Shown: piece by piece, positions 18,520 through 29,800 of the stretch
How the letters are laid out: each line of letters begins with the position of its first letter
How positions within the stretch are numbered: position 1 is the stretch's first letter
From: Craterilacuibacter sp. RT1T
GTDB taxonomy: Bacteria; Pseudomonadota; Gammaproteobacteria; Burkholderiales; Chromobacteriaceae
Assembly (NCBI RefSeq): GCF_023502145.1
Contig: NZ_JAMFLI010000011.1
Coordinates: 1 to 64,000, forward strand
Reading direction: 5' to 3'
DNA: 64,000 nt
The notes under the pieces: generated by a model
Databases searched by the model: none
What the model saw: the letters and a program-made list of their open reading frames with translations, nothing else
Told to the model about the DNA's origin: nothing
Program-made: the position numbers and the translations under genes

Positions 18520-21500
18520 CGGTAGACTCCTTGATTGCTTTGACTTCGTCATCCTGCGGCTGGATATGATCCTTACCCTTGTTCGAGAGCTTCATAATCA
18601 ACAGGAAAAACAGCGGGATGAAAAACACCGCGATAAAGGTTGCCGCCAACATACCGCCGATCACACCGGTACCGATCGCATGGCGGCTGGCCGAACCGGC
18701 ACCACTGGAAATAGCCAGCGGCACCACGCCCAGAATAAAGGCCAGCGAGGTCATCACGATAGGACGGAAGCGCAGCTTGGCCGCCTCCATGGCCGAGTCG
18801 AACAGGCTCATACCCTCTTCAAACTTCATCACGGCAAACTCGACAATCAAAATCGCGTTCTTCGCCGCCAGACCGATCAGGGCCACCAGCGCCACCTGGA
18901 AGTAGATATCGTTCTGCAGGCCACGCAGCCAGGTCGCCATAATCGCACCGAACAAGGCAAATGGCACGGCGGTCAGCACCGCAAGCGGCAAGGTCCAGCG
19001 TTCGTACTGCGCCGCCAGGATCAGGAACACCATAATCATGCCGAAGCCGAACACCATAAACGAAGAACCGCTGGTCGACTGTTCCTGATAAGCACTACCG
19101 CTCCAGGACAGCGAGTAATCCGCCGGCAATACTTCTTTGGCGACCTCTTCCATCACCCTGAGCGATTCGCCCGAGCTGTAACCCGGAGCCGGACCACCGA
19201 CGATCTTGCCCGCAGGGAAGGCATTGAAACGCTCCATGGTTTGCGGACCGGTGGTCATTTCGACCGTCACCAGCGAAGTCAGCGGAATCATGTCGCCCTT
19301 AGCCGAACGCACATAAACATTGCGCAGGTCTTCGATCTTGGAGCGGAAATCTTCCTCCGACTGCAACTGCACCTTGTAGATGCGGCCGAACTTGTTGAAG
19401 TCGTTCACATACAGCGAACCGAAGGTACTCTGCATGGTGTCGAACACCTGGTTGATCTGCACGCCATAGGCCACCGTTTTCTCGCGATCAAGCTTGACGT
19501 TGATCTGCGGCACATCAGCCGAGAAGGTGGTGGAGATACCGGCCAACTCCGGACGCTTGGAAGCAGCAGCGACCAGTTTTTTCACCTGCACACCGATTTC
19601 TTCCGGCGATGCACCGCCACGGCTCTGGATATAGGCTTCAAAACCACCGGTCGACGACATGCCGGAAATCGGTGGCGGGTTAAATGCCAGCACCACACCC
19701 TCGGTAATCGATCCGCCCATCTTGAAGATATCCTGCACCACGGCAAAGGACGACTCACCCGCCGCCTTGCGCTCGCTCCACGGCTTGAGCGTCACAAAGC
19801 TAACACCGGAGTTGGTCTTGTTGCCGCCGGACAGAATATCGAAGCCGGCAAAGCTCATCACCACCGCAACAGCCGGGTTCTGCATCATTTTCTGATCAAG
19901 CTGATTCATGGTGGTAATGGTGCGCGACAGCGAAGCACCATCAGGCAAGATCACCGCGCCAATCACATAGCCCTGGTCTTCTTCCGGAGCCAAAGAGCCC
20001 GGCACCATGCGGAACAGACCGGCCGTAATGGCGATCATGCCGGCAAACATCACAAAGGCGACAAAGCTGCGCTTGAGCAAGAAACGCACACCCGTGGTGT
20101 AGCTATGGGTGATGCGGTCAAAGACCTTGTTAAACCAGACAAAGAAGCGTGCCGGTTCCTGATGGCCTTCTTTAAGCAACAAGGCGCACAAAGCCGGGGT
20201 CAGCGTCAGCGCCACGATGCCGGAGATGGTGACCGATACCGCAATGGTAATGGCGAACTGCTTGTACATCTGGCCGGCGATGCCGCCCAGGAAGGCAACC
20301 GGCAAGAACACCGACACCAGCACCAGCACGATGGCCACCACCGGACCGGCCACCTCTTCCATCGCCTTGATGGAAGCCTGGCGTGGCGGTAACTTCTCGG
20401 TCGACATAATACGTTCGACGTTCTCCAGCACCACAATCGCGTCGTCCACCACAATACCGATGGCCAACACCATGCCGAACAGCGTCAGGGTATTGATGGA
20501 GAATCCCAGTGCATACATACCGGCAAAGGTACCGATAATCGACACCGGCACCGCCAGACACGGGATCAGCGTGGCGCGCCAGTTCTGCAAGAACAGGTAA
20601 ACCACCAGGAACACCAGCACCATGGCCTCGGCAAAGGTCTTGTACACCTCTTCGATAGACACGCGCACAAAGTCGGTCGTGTCATAAGGAATGGTGTATT
20701 CCAGCCCGCCGGGGAAGCTTTGCGACAGCTTGGCCATGGTGGCACTCACCTGATCGGCCACCGCCAGCTGGTTGGCACCCGGAGACAAATAGATGCCGAT
20801 AGGCACGGTTGGCAAGCCGTTATAGCTACCGTTAAAGTCATAGTTCAGCGCGCCCAGTTCGACCCTGGCCACATCTTTCAGACGCAGGTTGGAGCCATCC
20901 GGATTGGAGCGCACGATGATGTTTTCGAACTCGGCCACATCGGTCAGACGGCCTTGCGTCGTCACGGTGTAGGTGAACTCGGTCGGATTGGCCATCGGCT
21001 CGGCACCAACCTTGCCCGCCGCATACTGGGCGTTTTGCTGGTTAATGGCAGCAGAAACATCCGACGGGGTCAGCTTGAGCTTGGCCAACTGGTCAGGCTT
21101 GAGCCAGATACGCATCGCATAGTCTTGCGAGGCAAAGTTGACCACACTGCCGACACCGGGAATACGCTTAAGCTCGTCAACGATATTCAGCGTGGCGTAG
21201 TTACTGGTAAACAGGGTGTCGTAACGCTTATCGGGAGAAAACAGCGCAATGATCTGCAACATGGCGGTCGACTGCTTGGTCACCGTCACGCCCTGACGAC
21301 GCACTTCCTGCGGCAGCTGGGTCAGCGCCGACTGCACGCGGTTGTTCACGTCGATGGTAGCCTGGTCCGGGTCGGTACCGATCTTGAAGCTGACATCAAG
21401 CTTGAGTACACCATTACTCGAACTGGACGACTGCAGATAGATCATATTCTCGACGCCGTTGATCGACTGCTCCAGCGGCGAAGCCACCGTATCAGCGATC

Positions 21501-21670
21501 ACCTGGGCCGAAGCGCCAGGATAAGTCGCCTGCACCTGAACAACAGGCGGCACGATGTTCGGATATTGCTCGACCGGCAAAGCGGTAATCGCCGCCAGAC
21601 CCGCCAGCATGATGATCAGCGAGATCACCGTAGCGAAGATAGGCCGTCGGATAAAGAAGGCAGAAAACAT
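18509..21670 (-). CDS. acrB: RND multidrug efflux inner-membrane transporter, AcrB/MexB type (HAE1)
   Basis: A 1053-residue proton-driven drug exporter with 12 membrane helices and two large periplasmic loops. The start ([17 protein letters not shown]) and the TM4 proton-relay region [18 protein letters not shown] (adjacent Asp pair) are typical of AcrB, MexB and MtrD. Full length and intact. It works with the adjacent adaptor and outer-membrane channel, capturing substrates from the periplasm and inner-membrane leaflet. The symbol reflects family; the drug range is not known. Confidence 0.95.
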   Translation of the reverse strand: MFSAFFIRRPIFATVISLIIMLAGLAAITALPVEQYPNIVPPVVQVQATYPGASAQVIADTVASPLEQSINGVENMIYLQSSSSSNGVLKLDVSFKIGTDPDQATIDVNNRVQSALTQLPQEVRRQGVTVTKQSTAMLQIIALFSPDKRYDTLFTSNYATLNIVDELKRIPGVGSVVNFASQDYAMRIWLKPDQLAKLKLTPSDVSAAINQQNAQYAAGKVGAEPMANPTEFTYTVTTQGRLTDVAEFENIIVRSNPDGSNLRLKDVARVELGALNYDFNGSYNGLPTVPIGIYLSPGANQLAVADQVSATMAKLSQSFPGGLEYTIPYDTTDFVRVSIEEVYKTFAEAMVLVFLVVYLFLQNWRATLIPCLAVPVSIIGTFAGMYALGFSINTLTLFGMVLAIGIVVDDAIVVLENVERIMSTEKLPPRQASIKAMEEVAGPVVAIVLVLVSVFLPVAFLGGIAGQMYKQFAITIAVSVTISGIVALTLTPALCALLLKEGHQEPARFFVWFNKVFDRITHSYTTGVRFLLKRSFVAFVMFAGMIAITAGLFRMVPGSLAPEEDQGYVIGAVILPDGASLSRTITTMNQLDQKMMQNPAVAVVMSFAGFDILSGGNKTNSGVSFVTLKPWSERKAAGESSFAVVQDIFKMGGSITEGVVLAFNPPPISGMSSTGGFEAYIQSRGGASPEEIGVQVKKLVAAASKRPELAGISTTFSADVPQINVKLDREKTVAYGVQINQVFDTMQSTFGSLYVNDFNKFGRIYKVQLQSEEDFRSKIEDLRNVYVRSAKGDMIPLTSLVTVEMTTGPQTMERFNAFPAGKIVGGPAPGYSSGESLRVMEEVAKEVLPADYSLSWSGSAYQEQSTSGSSFMVFGFGMIMVFLILAAQYERWTLPLAVLTAVPFALFGAIMATWLRGLQNDIYFQVALVALIGLAAKNAILIVEFAVMKFEEGMSLFDSAMEAAKLRFRPIVMTSLAFILGVVPLAISSGAGSASRHAIGTGVIGGMLAATFIAVFFIPLFFLLIMKLSNKGKDHIQPQDDEVKAIKESTDAK

Positions 21671-21688
21671 GGGGTCAGACTCCTTTTA

Positions 21689-22879
21689 TCAGCCTTGGGC
21701 CTGGGTCGCTGGCGCGGATGCGGTAGCTTTGCTGCCTGCTTCTTGCGGTTTCAGGGGGGCACCGGGGCGCAGCTTGAGGATATTGTCGACCACCACGCGG
21801 TCACCCTTGGCGAGGCCGCTGCCGATTACAAAGTCCTTGCCGTTCTGGTCGATCACTTCAACCGGACGCGGTTCGGCCTTGCCATCCTTGTTCACGGTCC
21901 ACACCAGCTTGCCCTGCTGCGTAGTCAGCACCGCGGCTTGCGGCACGGTGATCGCGGCCACCCGTGTCGCGCCCTTGAGCGTCACCCGAACAAACTGTCC
22001 CGGCAACAACATGCCTTGCGGGTTGGCAAACTGGGCGCGGCTGCTGATGGTGCCGGTATTGGTATTCACCACATTGTCGGAGAAATTGATCTTGCCGATC
22101 TGGTCAAAGGTCGAGCCGTCGGACATTTTCACCGATACCTGATAGGCATTTTGTGCCGGCACACGGATACGCCCTTCGTCGACATCACGACGCAACTTCT
22201 GCGCCTCGTTATCGGAGAAGGAGAAATTCACATAGACCGGATCAAGCTGCGAGATGCGGGTCAGCATGCTGTTAGGGCTGACCAAGCTACCTTCGGACAC
22301 CACATCCAGGCTAGTCAGACCGGTAATCGGAGCAGTCACCTTGGTGTAACCCAGATTAATCTGCGCCTGCTTGAGCGTGGCACGCGCGGTTTCAACGGCT
22401 GCTTTGCCGCTTTCAAAAGCCGCCAGCGCATTGTCACGGTCTTGCTGGCTGACTGCATTTTCTTTGAACAGGGGCAGCACACGATCATAGGTGCGCTTGG
22501 CCTGGTTGTAGTTGGCTTCCTGCACCGCCAGATTACCCTTGGCCTGATCGACGGCAGCGATATAAGTATCCGGGCCGATTTCAAACAGCGTCTCACCCTG
22601 TTTGACGCGGCGCCCTTCGACAAAATTGCGATGCAACAGAATACCTTCTACCCGCGAGCGCACCTGCACCTCGCGGAAACCGGCCGCCTGGCCGGCATAT
22701 TCGAAGCTGATCGGAATGTCTTTAGGCTGGATGGTCACCACAGACACCGGCATCGCCGGCATATTACTCTGCTGCTTGGCGGCGCCATCATCCTTGCCGC
22801 AGGCCATCAGGCTGGCCGCAACGGCCGTCAGCAACAGCCAGGTTCCTGTTTTTTTCATTTTATTGCTCGGTTGTGACAT
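21689..22879 (-). CDS. acrA: RND efflux periplasmic adaptor, AcrA/MexA type
   Basis: A 396-residue membrane-fusion lipoprotein (lipobox LMAC) joining the inner-membrane pump to the outer-membrane channel. The lipoyl half-motifs appear as FREVQVRSRVEGILLHRNF and YTKVTAPITGLTSLDVVSEG, with the alpha-helical hairpin between. Start 22879 has a GAGGG site 7 bases upstream; the ATG at 22858 (MKKTGTWLL) would give a more usual short signal but lacks a clear ribosome site. First gene of the operon; the operator region lies immediately upstream. Confidence 0.93.
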   Translation of the reverse strand: MSQPSNKMKKTGTWLLLTAVAASLMACGKDDGAAKQQSNMPAMPVSVVTIQPKDIPISFEYAGQAAGFREVQVRSRVEGILLHRNFVEGRRVKQGETLFEIGPDTYIAAVDQAKGNLAVQEANYNQAKRTYDRVLPLFKENAVSQQDRDNALAAFESGKAAVETARATLKQAQINLGYTKVTAPITGLTSLDVVSEGSLVSPNSMLTRISQLDPVYVNFSFSDNEAQKLRRDVDEGRIRVPAQNAYQVSVKMSDGSTFDQIGKINFSDNVVNTNTGTISSRAQFANPQGMLLPGQFVRVTLKGATRVAAITVPQAAVLTTQQGKLVWTVNKDGKAEPRPVEVIDQNGKDFVIGSGLAKGDRVVVDNILKLRPGAPLKPQEAGSKATASAPATQAQG

Positions 22880-22958
22880 GCATTAACCCTCGGAAACAGA
22901 TAGACAAGCCATACGGATATCTTTTCCAGATTAGATTACATATTGAGTTTTGGATTAG

Positions 22959-23002
22959 TTCTATATTTTACATACATTCATGCATGTATGTAAAATATAG
23001 AA
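22959..23002. promoter_or_regulatory. AcrR-type operator between acrA and its TetR regulator
   Basis: A perfect inverted repeat with 19-bp arms (left arm TTCTATATTTTACATACAT) and a 6-bp centre. The inner 24 bp (22969-22992) has half-sites TACATACAT / ATGTATGTA, the same half-sites as the characterised E. coli AcrR operator. It lies between the divergent starts at 22879 and 23084, so one repressor could control both. Confidence 0.85.
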
Positions 23003-23083
23003 ATTCGATAATCATAGTGGCAGGCAAACTGCCCCGATACCACAGTCCCCTGTACTGGGGACAGATGTCAGGAGCAGGCGACA

Positions 23084-23734
23084 ATGGCACGAAAAACCAA
23101 ACAAGAAGCAGAACAGACCAGACAAAAGCTGCTGGAAACGGCTGCCCTGCTCTTCTGGGAGCAAGGCGTCAGCCACACATCGCTGGCCGATATCGCTCAT
23201 GCTGCCGGCGTTACGCGCGGTGCAATCTACTGGCATTTCGACGGCAAACTAGCCATTTTCAACGCCATGTGCGCAGAACTGGCGCCCATCTTTGAAGAAA
23301 GCTATCAACGCATGCGCGCAGAGGCCGCAGACAATGCCGCCGCCAGCCTGTGGCGCCACTGTGTGGACAGCTTCGGCCTAATTACCGGCAATCCCACCAT
23401 CGCGCGTATCTTGGGCATTATTTATCTGCGCTGCGAATACGTCGATGAAATGAGCAGCATTCAGGCCGATAGCGTGGTCTGGATCAGCGAACAGCACCAG
23501 CGCCTGCTGGCAACGCTGGAACAAGCGCATAAGCAAGGGCAACTACAGCCTGATACCGATTGCAAGATGGCCGCCATGAGCCTGCAGGCGCTCAGGCGCG
23601 GTCTGGTGCAACTGTGGTTAAGCGCACCCAAGCTCCTCCCGCTGGACAGCCAGCCACAAGCCTTGCTGCTGCCGTTTTTTCGCGGCACCTTTACCGGTAA
23701 CTGCTGGCAGGAACACGCTGACCCCAAAAGCTGA
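23084..23734 (+). CDS. TetR/AcrR-family repressor of the RND operon
   Basis: A 216-residue TetR-family regulator of the AcrR/TtgR/MtrR group. The N-terminal helix-turn-helix is TSLADIAHAAGVTRGAIYWH FDGK (about residues 30-53), followed by a helical ligand-binding domain. A CAGGAG site precedes the ATG. Its position opposite the efflux operon and the palindromic operator between them support local repression of acrAB-oprM and of itself, relieved by drug-like ligands. The residue string shows the canonical YWHF recognition-helix end. Confidence 0.92.
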   Translation: MARKTKQEAEQTRQKLLETAALLFWEQGVSHTSLADIAHAAGVTRGAIYWHFDGKLAIFNAMCAELAPIFEESYQRMRAEAADNAAASLWRHCVDSFGLITGNPTIARILGIIYLRCEYVDEMSSIQADSVVWISEQHQRLLATLEQAHKQGQLQPDTDCKMAAMSLQALRRGLVQLWLSAPKLLPLDSQPQALLLPFFRGTFTGNCWQEHADPKS

Positions 23735-23747
23735 TTACCGCTATAAT
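23718..23747 (+). promoter_or_regulatory. Promoter of the ABC exporter operon
   Basis: CTGACC (23718-23723), 18-bp spacer, perfect TATAAT (23742-23747). It overlaps the 3' end of the tetR gene and would start transcription near 23754, about 20 bases before the likely ATG at 23774. Confidence 0.55.
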
Positions 23748-23773
23748 GCCTGCTTTTGCCAGATGCCGGCCTT

Positions 23774-24676
23774 ATGACTCCCGCCATTGAAATCCAGTCA
23801 GTCAGCAAGACCTTCGGTACGCTCAAGGCGCTGGACGATGTCAGCTTCCGGGTCGAGGCCGGCGAATTTTTCGCCCTGCTCGGCCCCAACGGCGCGGGCA
23901 AAACCACGCTGATCTCGGCCATGGCGGGTTTATCACGCCAGACGAGCGGCCATATCCGCATACTCGGCCATGACACCATCAGCGCCGCCTATCAGGCGCG
24001 CAAGACCTTGGGCGTCGTGCCGCAAGAACTGGTTTTCGACCCCTTCCTCTCGGTACGCGAAAGCCTACGGTTTCAGTCCGGCTACTTCGGTCTCAAACAC
24101 AACGACGACTGGCTGGACGAACTGCTGGACAAGCTGGGTCTAAGCGACAAGGCCGACAGCAATATGCGTGCCCTGTCCGGCGGCATGAAGCGCCGGGTGA
24201 TGGTGGCGCAGGCGCTGGTCCACCGCCCGCCGGTGATTGTGCTGGACGAGCCGACCGCCGGCGTCGATGTCGAACTCAGGCAAAGCCTGTGGGCCTTTGT
24301 GCGCGAACTGAATCAGGCCGGCCACACCATTGTGCTGACCACCCACTATCTGGAAGAAGCCGAAGCACTGTGCAATCGCATCGCCATGCTGAAAAAAGGC
24401 AAGCTGATCGCTCTGGAAGACAAAACCAAGCTGCTGGCACACAGCAATGAGCGCGATGTGTCGTTCAAGCTGTCGGCGGCACTGCCGGACACACTATTGC
24501 CGCTGAAAGTCCGCGATGAAGGCCAGCGCGTGGTGCTGCGCCTGCCGGAAATTGCCCGCATCGAACAGGTACTGGCCACTTTGCGCGAGGCGAAGATAGA
24601 GGTCAGGGAAATGACGGTGATCGAAACCGATCTGGAAAGCGTATTCGTCCATATGATGCAAGGAGGGAAAGCCTGA
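23774..24676 (+). CDS. ABC-2 type exporter ATP-binding protein (YadG-like)
   Basis: A 300-residue ABC ATPase. Walker A is LGPNGAGKTTLISAMAG, the signature ALSGGMKRRVMVAQAL, and Walker B VIVLDEPTAGVDVELR, with the switch His in LTTHYLEEAE. A C-terminal extension of about 70 residues is typical of the YadG/drug-exporter (DrrA-like) subfamily. Start 23774 (MTPAIEIQSVSKTFG) aligns with homologues; an ATG at 23756 is possible but falls almost at the predicted transcription start. It shares a base with the permease start. The substrate is unknown. Confidence 0.9.
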   Translation: MTPAIEIQSVSKTFGTLKALDDVSFRVEAGEFFALLGPNGAGKTTLISAMAGLSRQTSGHIRILGHDTISAAYQARKTLGVVPQELVFDPFLSVRESLRFQSGYFGLKHNDDWLDELLDKLGLSDKADSNMRALSGGMKRRVMVAQALVHRPPVIVLDEPTAGVDVELRQSLWAFVRELNQAGHTIVLTTHYLEEAEALCNRIAMLKKGKLIALEDKTKLLAHSNERDVSFKLSAALPDTLLPLKVRDEGQRVVLRLPEIARIEQVLATLREAKIEVREMTVIETDLESVFVHMMQGGKA

Positions 24677-25431
24677 TGCAGGGGTTTTACACGCTGTTCA
24701 GAAAAGAAATCCTGCGTTTTTGGAAAGTCGCATTCCAGACCGTTGCTGCGCCTGTGCTGACTGCCTTGATGTATCAGCTGATTTTTTCCCATGTAATGGC
24801 ACGCCATCTCGAGGTTTATCCCGGCATCAGCTATACCGCCTTCCTGATTCCGGGCCTGGCCATGATGTCGATGACGCAAAACGCCTTTGCCAATGGCTCC
24901 AGCAGCCTGATCCAGTCCAAGATCACCGGCAATATCGTGTTTCTGCTACTGTCGCCGCTCGGGCCCTTGCAATTTTTTGCCGCCTATCTGGCTGCCGCCA
25001 TCGTACGCGGACTGGTAGTCGGCGCAGGCGTCATCGCCATTACCGCATGGTTCGGCATGCCCTTGCCGCAAGCACCGCTATGGATCTTCGCCTTTGCCGT
25101 GCTGGGCTGCGGGGTACTGGGTGCGCTGGGAATTATTGCCGGCATCTGGGCGGAAAAATTCGACCAGTTGGCCGCCTTCCAGAATTTCATTATTCTGCCG
25201 CTAACCTTTTTATCCGGTGTGTTCTACTCGATAGACAGCTTGCCACCACTGTGGCGTGCCATTTCGCATCTGAATCCCGTGTTTTACATGATAGACGGCT
25301 TCCGCTACGGCTTTTTCGGTCAAGCCGACGTCAGTCCGTGGCTGGCACTGGCCGTGGTTGGCAGCAGTTTTGTTCTGCTTTCTTCGCTAGGTTTGTGGAT
25401 GATCAAGGTTGGCTACAAGCTGCGCCATTAA
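24676..25431 (+). CDS. ABC-2 type exporter permease (YadH-like)
   Basis: A 251-residue ABC-2 permease with six hydrophobic segments, including the family stretch NFIILPLTFLSGVFYSIDSL followed by NPVFYMIDGFRYGFFG. It pairs with the ATPase whose TGA overlaps this ATG. The pair forms a homologue of E. coli YadGH, an exporter of unknown substrate. In betaproteobacteria this pair is often found just before bolA-like ibaG and murA, as it is here. Confidence 0.9.
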   Translation: MQGFYTLFRKEILRFWKVAFQTVAAPVLTALMYQLIFSHVMARHLEVYPGISYTAFLIPGLAMMSMTQNAFANGSSSLIQSKITGNIVFLLLSPLGPLQFFAAYLAAAIVRGLVVGAGVIAITAWFGMPLPQAPLWIFAFAVLGCGVLGALGIIAGIWAEKFDQLAAFQNFIILPLTFLSGVFYSIDSLPPLWRAISHLNPVFYMIDGFRYGFFGQADVSPWLALAVVGSSFVLLSSLGLWMIKVGYKLRH

Positions 25432-25458
25432 GCTACTTTTTTAGGAATATCCCGTACC

Positions 25459-25704
25459 ATGGTTACACCTGACTACATCAAGCAATTGATCACCGCCTCG
25501 CTGCCTTGTACCCACATCGTAGTCGAGGGCGATGACGGCACCCATTTCTCGGCGGTAATCGTCAGCGCGGAGTTTTCCGGCCGCAACCGTGTGCAGCAGC
25601 ACCAGTTGGTCTACAAGGCACTGGGCGACCGCATGCGTGACGAAATCCACGCTCTTTCGATGAAAACATTCAGCCCTGAAGAATGGGCTGAGCAACAAGG
25701 CTAA
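25459..25704 (+). CDS. ibaG: BolA-family iron-sulphur/acid-stress protein IbaG
   Basis: An 81-residue BolA-like protein of the IbaG (YrbA) branch. It has the conserved HxxV core in HQLVYKALGDRMRDEIHALS and the Cys in LPCTHIVVEGDD that, with His, can ligate a [2Fe-2S] cluster shared with a monothiol glutaredoxin. It lies 4 bp upstream of murA, the same adjacency as in E. coli, which distinguishes it from BolA proper. Confidence 0.92.
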   Translation: MVTPDYIKQLITASLPCTHIVVEGDDGTHFSAVIVSAEFSGRNRVQQHQLVYKALGDRMRDEIHALSMKTFSPEEWAEQQG

Positions 25705-26961
<1,257 letters not shown>

Positions 26962-27020
26962 AACCGCTAAACGGTAGATGAGCACAACCGGCCTAACCAG
27001 CTAGCTCAGACCGAAAACTC

Positions 27021-27056
27021 AACAGTCCGGCAGACTAAACCTGCCGGACTGTTTTT
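27021..27056 (+). terminator. Rho-independent terminator after murA
   Basis: Thirteen-base stem AACAGTCCGGCAG / CTGCCGGACTGTT with an ACTAAAC loop and a T5 tract, 60 bp after the murA stop. Confidence 0.88.
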
Positions 27057-27610
27057 ATTGGCCATGGCAGACCTTGTCCTCGATGAACGAATTCGCTAAT
27101 TGCATCGTCCCAGCGGATGACGAGATAAGCTGGCACGGCCACTACAAGACGATCACAAGCAGCACAACAACAACAAGTGGAAATGCTCGGGCACGCCGAT
27201 ACAAAAATAACTACGGTATAAGCAAGGTAGTCGCGCAGACCAGAGCGCGGCATACTCAAAGCCATGATCTTGCAAAATGATTAAACATGTATTGCCAATT
27301 AGTCACGACATATAGCAACAAGAGTCGTGCACACTGGGCATTGCATTGACTTCACACGTTTAGGGCCTTCCTTGAGCACTCCCTTTTCCAGGTGCTGCGA
27401 TTTTTGCCGTCACCCCGCCAGCCTAGGCATACGCTACCACTCGCCACGCGTAGAACATACGTTCTACTCGTGTGGTCGTTCGTTGTGCCAAGAGTTTGTC
27501 GATATCGGCATCCAGCGCCTGGATCAGCTAACGCCGCCCGCCCAGCTGGCCGAGCGTAGCGTGACTCACTTTCCGCTCGCCCCTCCTGATACCCCGCAGT
27601 AAGGATCATG
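27057..27610. other. Gene-free interval between murA and pta
   Basis: About 550 bp between two converging terminators. Short open frames exist on both strands (for example 27327-27602 plus and 27035-27265 minus), but none has a plausible ribosome site plus recognisable protein character, and base composition is mixed. It may be the remnant of a decayed gene; no function is proposed. Confidence 0.5.
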
Positions 27611-27640
27611 AAAAAACCCCCGTCAGCGATGCTGTGGGGG
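27611..27640 (-). terminator. Rho-independent terminator after pta
   Basis: On the minus strand, CCCCC and inner CAGC pair with GCTG and GGGGG around an ATC loop, followed by six T residues. It lies about 20 bp past the pta stop and ends the pfl-ack-pta block. Confidence 0.75.
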
Positions 27641-27661
27641 CTGCTATCAAACACCTGATAC

Positions 27662-29725
27662 TCAGGCCTGGGTTGCCTGGATTGCCGTCAGTGCCACGGT
27701 GTAAACGATATCGTCTACCAGCGCGCCACGCGACAAGTCGTTCACCGGCTTGCGCAAGCCTTGCAGCATGGGACCCACCGAAACCACGCCGGCAGAACGC
27801 TGCACCGCCTTGTAGGTCGTATTGCCGGTATTCAGATCCGGGAACACGAACACATTGGCGCGCCCGGCAACCGGGCTATTCGGTGCCTTCTGGCGGCCGA
27901 CCGATTCGACCGACGCCGCATCGTACTGCATCGGGCCATCTATCATCAGATCCGGACGCTTTTCCTTGGCCAGACGGGTCGCTTCGCGCACCTTCTCGAC
28001 ATCGTCACCCGTGCCGGAGGCACCGGTCGAGTAGGAAATCATCGCTACACGCGGCTCGACACCGAAGGCCTTGGCAGAATCGGCCGACTGGATCGCGATG
28101 TCGCACAACTGCTCCGCGGTCGGGTCCGGATTGATGGCGCAGTCGCCATACACCAGTACCTGATCCGGCATCAGCATAAAGAACACGCTGGAGACGATAG
28201 ACGCGCCAGGCGCGGTCTTGATCAGTTGCAAAGCCGGACGCACGGTGCTGGCGGTAGTATGCACCGCGCCGGACACCAGACCGTCGACTTCGCCCAGTGC
28301 CAGCATCATGGTGCCCATCATGACCGTGTCTTCCAGCAGCTTTTCAGCCTGCGGTGCAGTCAAACCCTTGGACTTGCGTAGCTCGACCATAGGCGCCACA
28401 TAGCGGCTAAGCACGGCTTCGGGATCAATGATCTCGATATCGGCCGGCAAGACCACGCCCTGTGCATCCGCAACCTGATGGATGCGCGCCGGACTCCCCA
28501 GCAAGACGCAACGGGCAATCCCCTTCTCATGGCAAATCACCGCCGCTTGCAAGGTGCGCGGCTCGTCGCCTTCCGGCAGCACGATGCGCTTATTGGCACG
28601 ACGGGCAATCTCGACCAGACGATGGCGGAATGCCGGTGGCGGCATACGCAGTTCGGTCGGCTCGCCGATCTTTTCCTTCAGCTGCTCAGTGGCCGTGTGT
28701 TCGGCCATAAAATCAATCACTTGCTGCATGCGTTCGGTGTCATCCGCCGCAACATGGACATTGATCGCCGACAGCAAGGCGCTGGTTTCAAAGGTATCGC
28801 GCTCGGTCGACAGGATAGGCAGCCCCGCCAGCTTGGCCGATTCGATCAAAGGGGCAACCTTGGCGGCAACCGGCTCGCCACAGGTCAACAGCAGGCCGGC
28901 CAGCGGCACGCCGCGCAAGGTGGCCAGCGCCGTCGCCAGAATCACGTCGGAGCGGTCTCCTGGCGTCACCACCAGCGCGCCAGGGCGCAGACGGTCTATC
29001 ATGTTTTCCACCGCACGGGCAGCCACGACCACTTCATGCACCCGCGAGCGTACGATATTGCCGGCGTGCTCGATCTTGAGCCCCAAAGGCGAGGCCAGAT
29101 CCAGCAGGCGCACGGCATTCAGGCGCGCTTCAAACGGCACCGTCGCCAGCAACGGCAATGGCGGGGCAATGCGGCCCAGGTTCTGCAGCAACTGCTGACC
29201 TTCGGCGCCTAGCGGCAGCTTGTTCAGCATGACGCCGGCCAGATTGACCTGGCCGTCGCTATAACTGCGGCGCGCCAAGGTAATGGCTTCAAAAATATCG
29301 CGCGCGTCGCGGCGTGCAGCCGAAATGGCCAGAATCAGGTCGGCGGTCAGGGTCTTGGCCAGCTCCAGATTCAGCTCGCTAGCCAGGGGTACATCCGAGC
29401 CCGGGGTCAGGCCCTCAACCAGTACCACATCGTGCTGCATCACCAGCGGTGCCACGTTTTGCACCACCTCTTCCATCAGGTCGGACAACTTGCCTTCGCG
29501 CAGCAGTGCTTCGGCACGGGCGAAAGGAATGGCCTCGGGTGCCTCGATGCCGCACAAGGAGCGGACGAAATGGGTAGACAGATCCGGGCCGGTGCCGGGC
29601 TGGGCGATAGGCTTGGCAAAACCAACCTTGATGCCTTCGCGTTCCAGCGAGCGCACCAGACCCAGCCCCAGAGAGGTCAGGCCGGCATCGTGGCCGACAG
29701 GGGCCAGGAAAAATATTTTCTGCAT
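27662..29725 (-). CDS. pta: Phosphate acetyltransferase Pta
   Basis: Pta interconverts acetyl-CoA and acetyl phosphate. The 687-residue protein is the long enterobacterial type: an N-terminal P-loop/BioD-like domain (start FFLAPVGHDAGLTSLGLG), a DRTGG-type middle domain (about residues 215-330), and the C-terminal PTA_PTB catalytic domain with VLPEGDEPRTLQAA and the CoA-site region MISYSTGASGTGDDVEKV. It lies downstream of ackA on the same strand and together they make ATP from acetyl-CoA during fermentation or acetate overflow. Confidence 0.95.
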   Translation of the reverse strand: MQKIFFLAPVGHDAGLTSLGLGLVRSLEREGIKVGFAKPIAQPGTGPDLSTHFVRSLCGIEAPEAIPFARAEALLREGKLSDLMEEVVQNVAPLVMQHDVVLVEGLTPGSDVPLASELNLELAKTLTADLILAISAARRDARDIFEAITLARRSYSDGQVNLAGVMLNKLPLGAEGQQLLQNLGRIAPPLPLLATVPFEARLNAVRLLDLASPLGLKIEHAGNIVRSRVHEVVVAARAVENMIDRLRPGALVVTPGDRSDVILATALATLRGVPLAGLLLTCGEPVAAKVAPLIESAKLAGLPILSTERDTFETSALLSAINVHVAADDTERMQQVIDFMAEHTATEQLKEKIGEPTELRMPPPAFRHRLVEIARRANKRIVLPEGDEPRTLQAAVICHEKGIARCVLLGSPARIHQVADAQGVVLPADIEIIDPEAVLSRYVAPMVELRKSKGLTAPQAEKLLEDTVMMGTMMLALGEVDGLVSGAVHTTASTVRPALQLIKTAPGASIVSSVFFMLMPDQVLVYGDCAINPDPTAEQLCDIAIQSADSAKAFGVEPRVAMISYSTGASGTGDDVEKVREATRLAKEKRPDLMIDGPMQYDAASVESVGRQKAPNSPVAGRANVFVFPDLNTGNTTYKAVQRSAGVVSVGPMLQGLRKPVNDLSRGALVDDIVYTVALTAIQATQA

Positions 29726-29754
29726 GGTGTAAGCCTTTCTTGTGGCTGTAACGC

Positions 29755-29780
29755 ACGAACCCGCGCAGGCGCGGGTTCGT
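29755..29780 (-). terminator. Strong hairpin between ackA and pta
   Basis: Perfect 11-bp stem ACGAACCCGCG / CGCGGGTTCGT with a four-base loop, in the 75-bp gap between ackA and pta. No long T run follows on the minus strand, so it is more likely a partial terminator or an RNA processing/stability element that sets the ackA:pta ratio. Confidence 0.45.
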
Positions 29781-29800
29781 CTTTCATCCTAGACCGGAAT

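Noticed and set aside
18485..20392. Long open frame (635 codons) on the plus strand
   Set aside because: It lies antisense within acrB; its His/Arg/Gln-rich translation is the usual shadow of a GC-rich gene and has no domain.
20720..22876. 718-codon plus-strand frame across acrB and acrA
   Set aside because: Antisense to two well-supported genes; low-complexity composition and no ribosome site.
27327..27602. 91-codon plus-strand frame
   Set aside because: Cys/Pro-rich, no ribosome site or family; likely chance.
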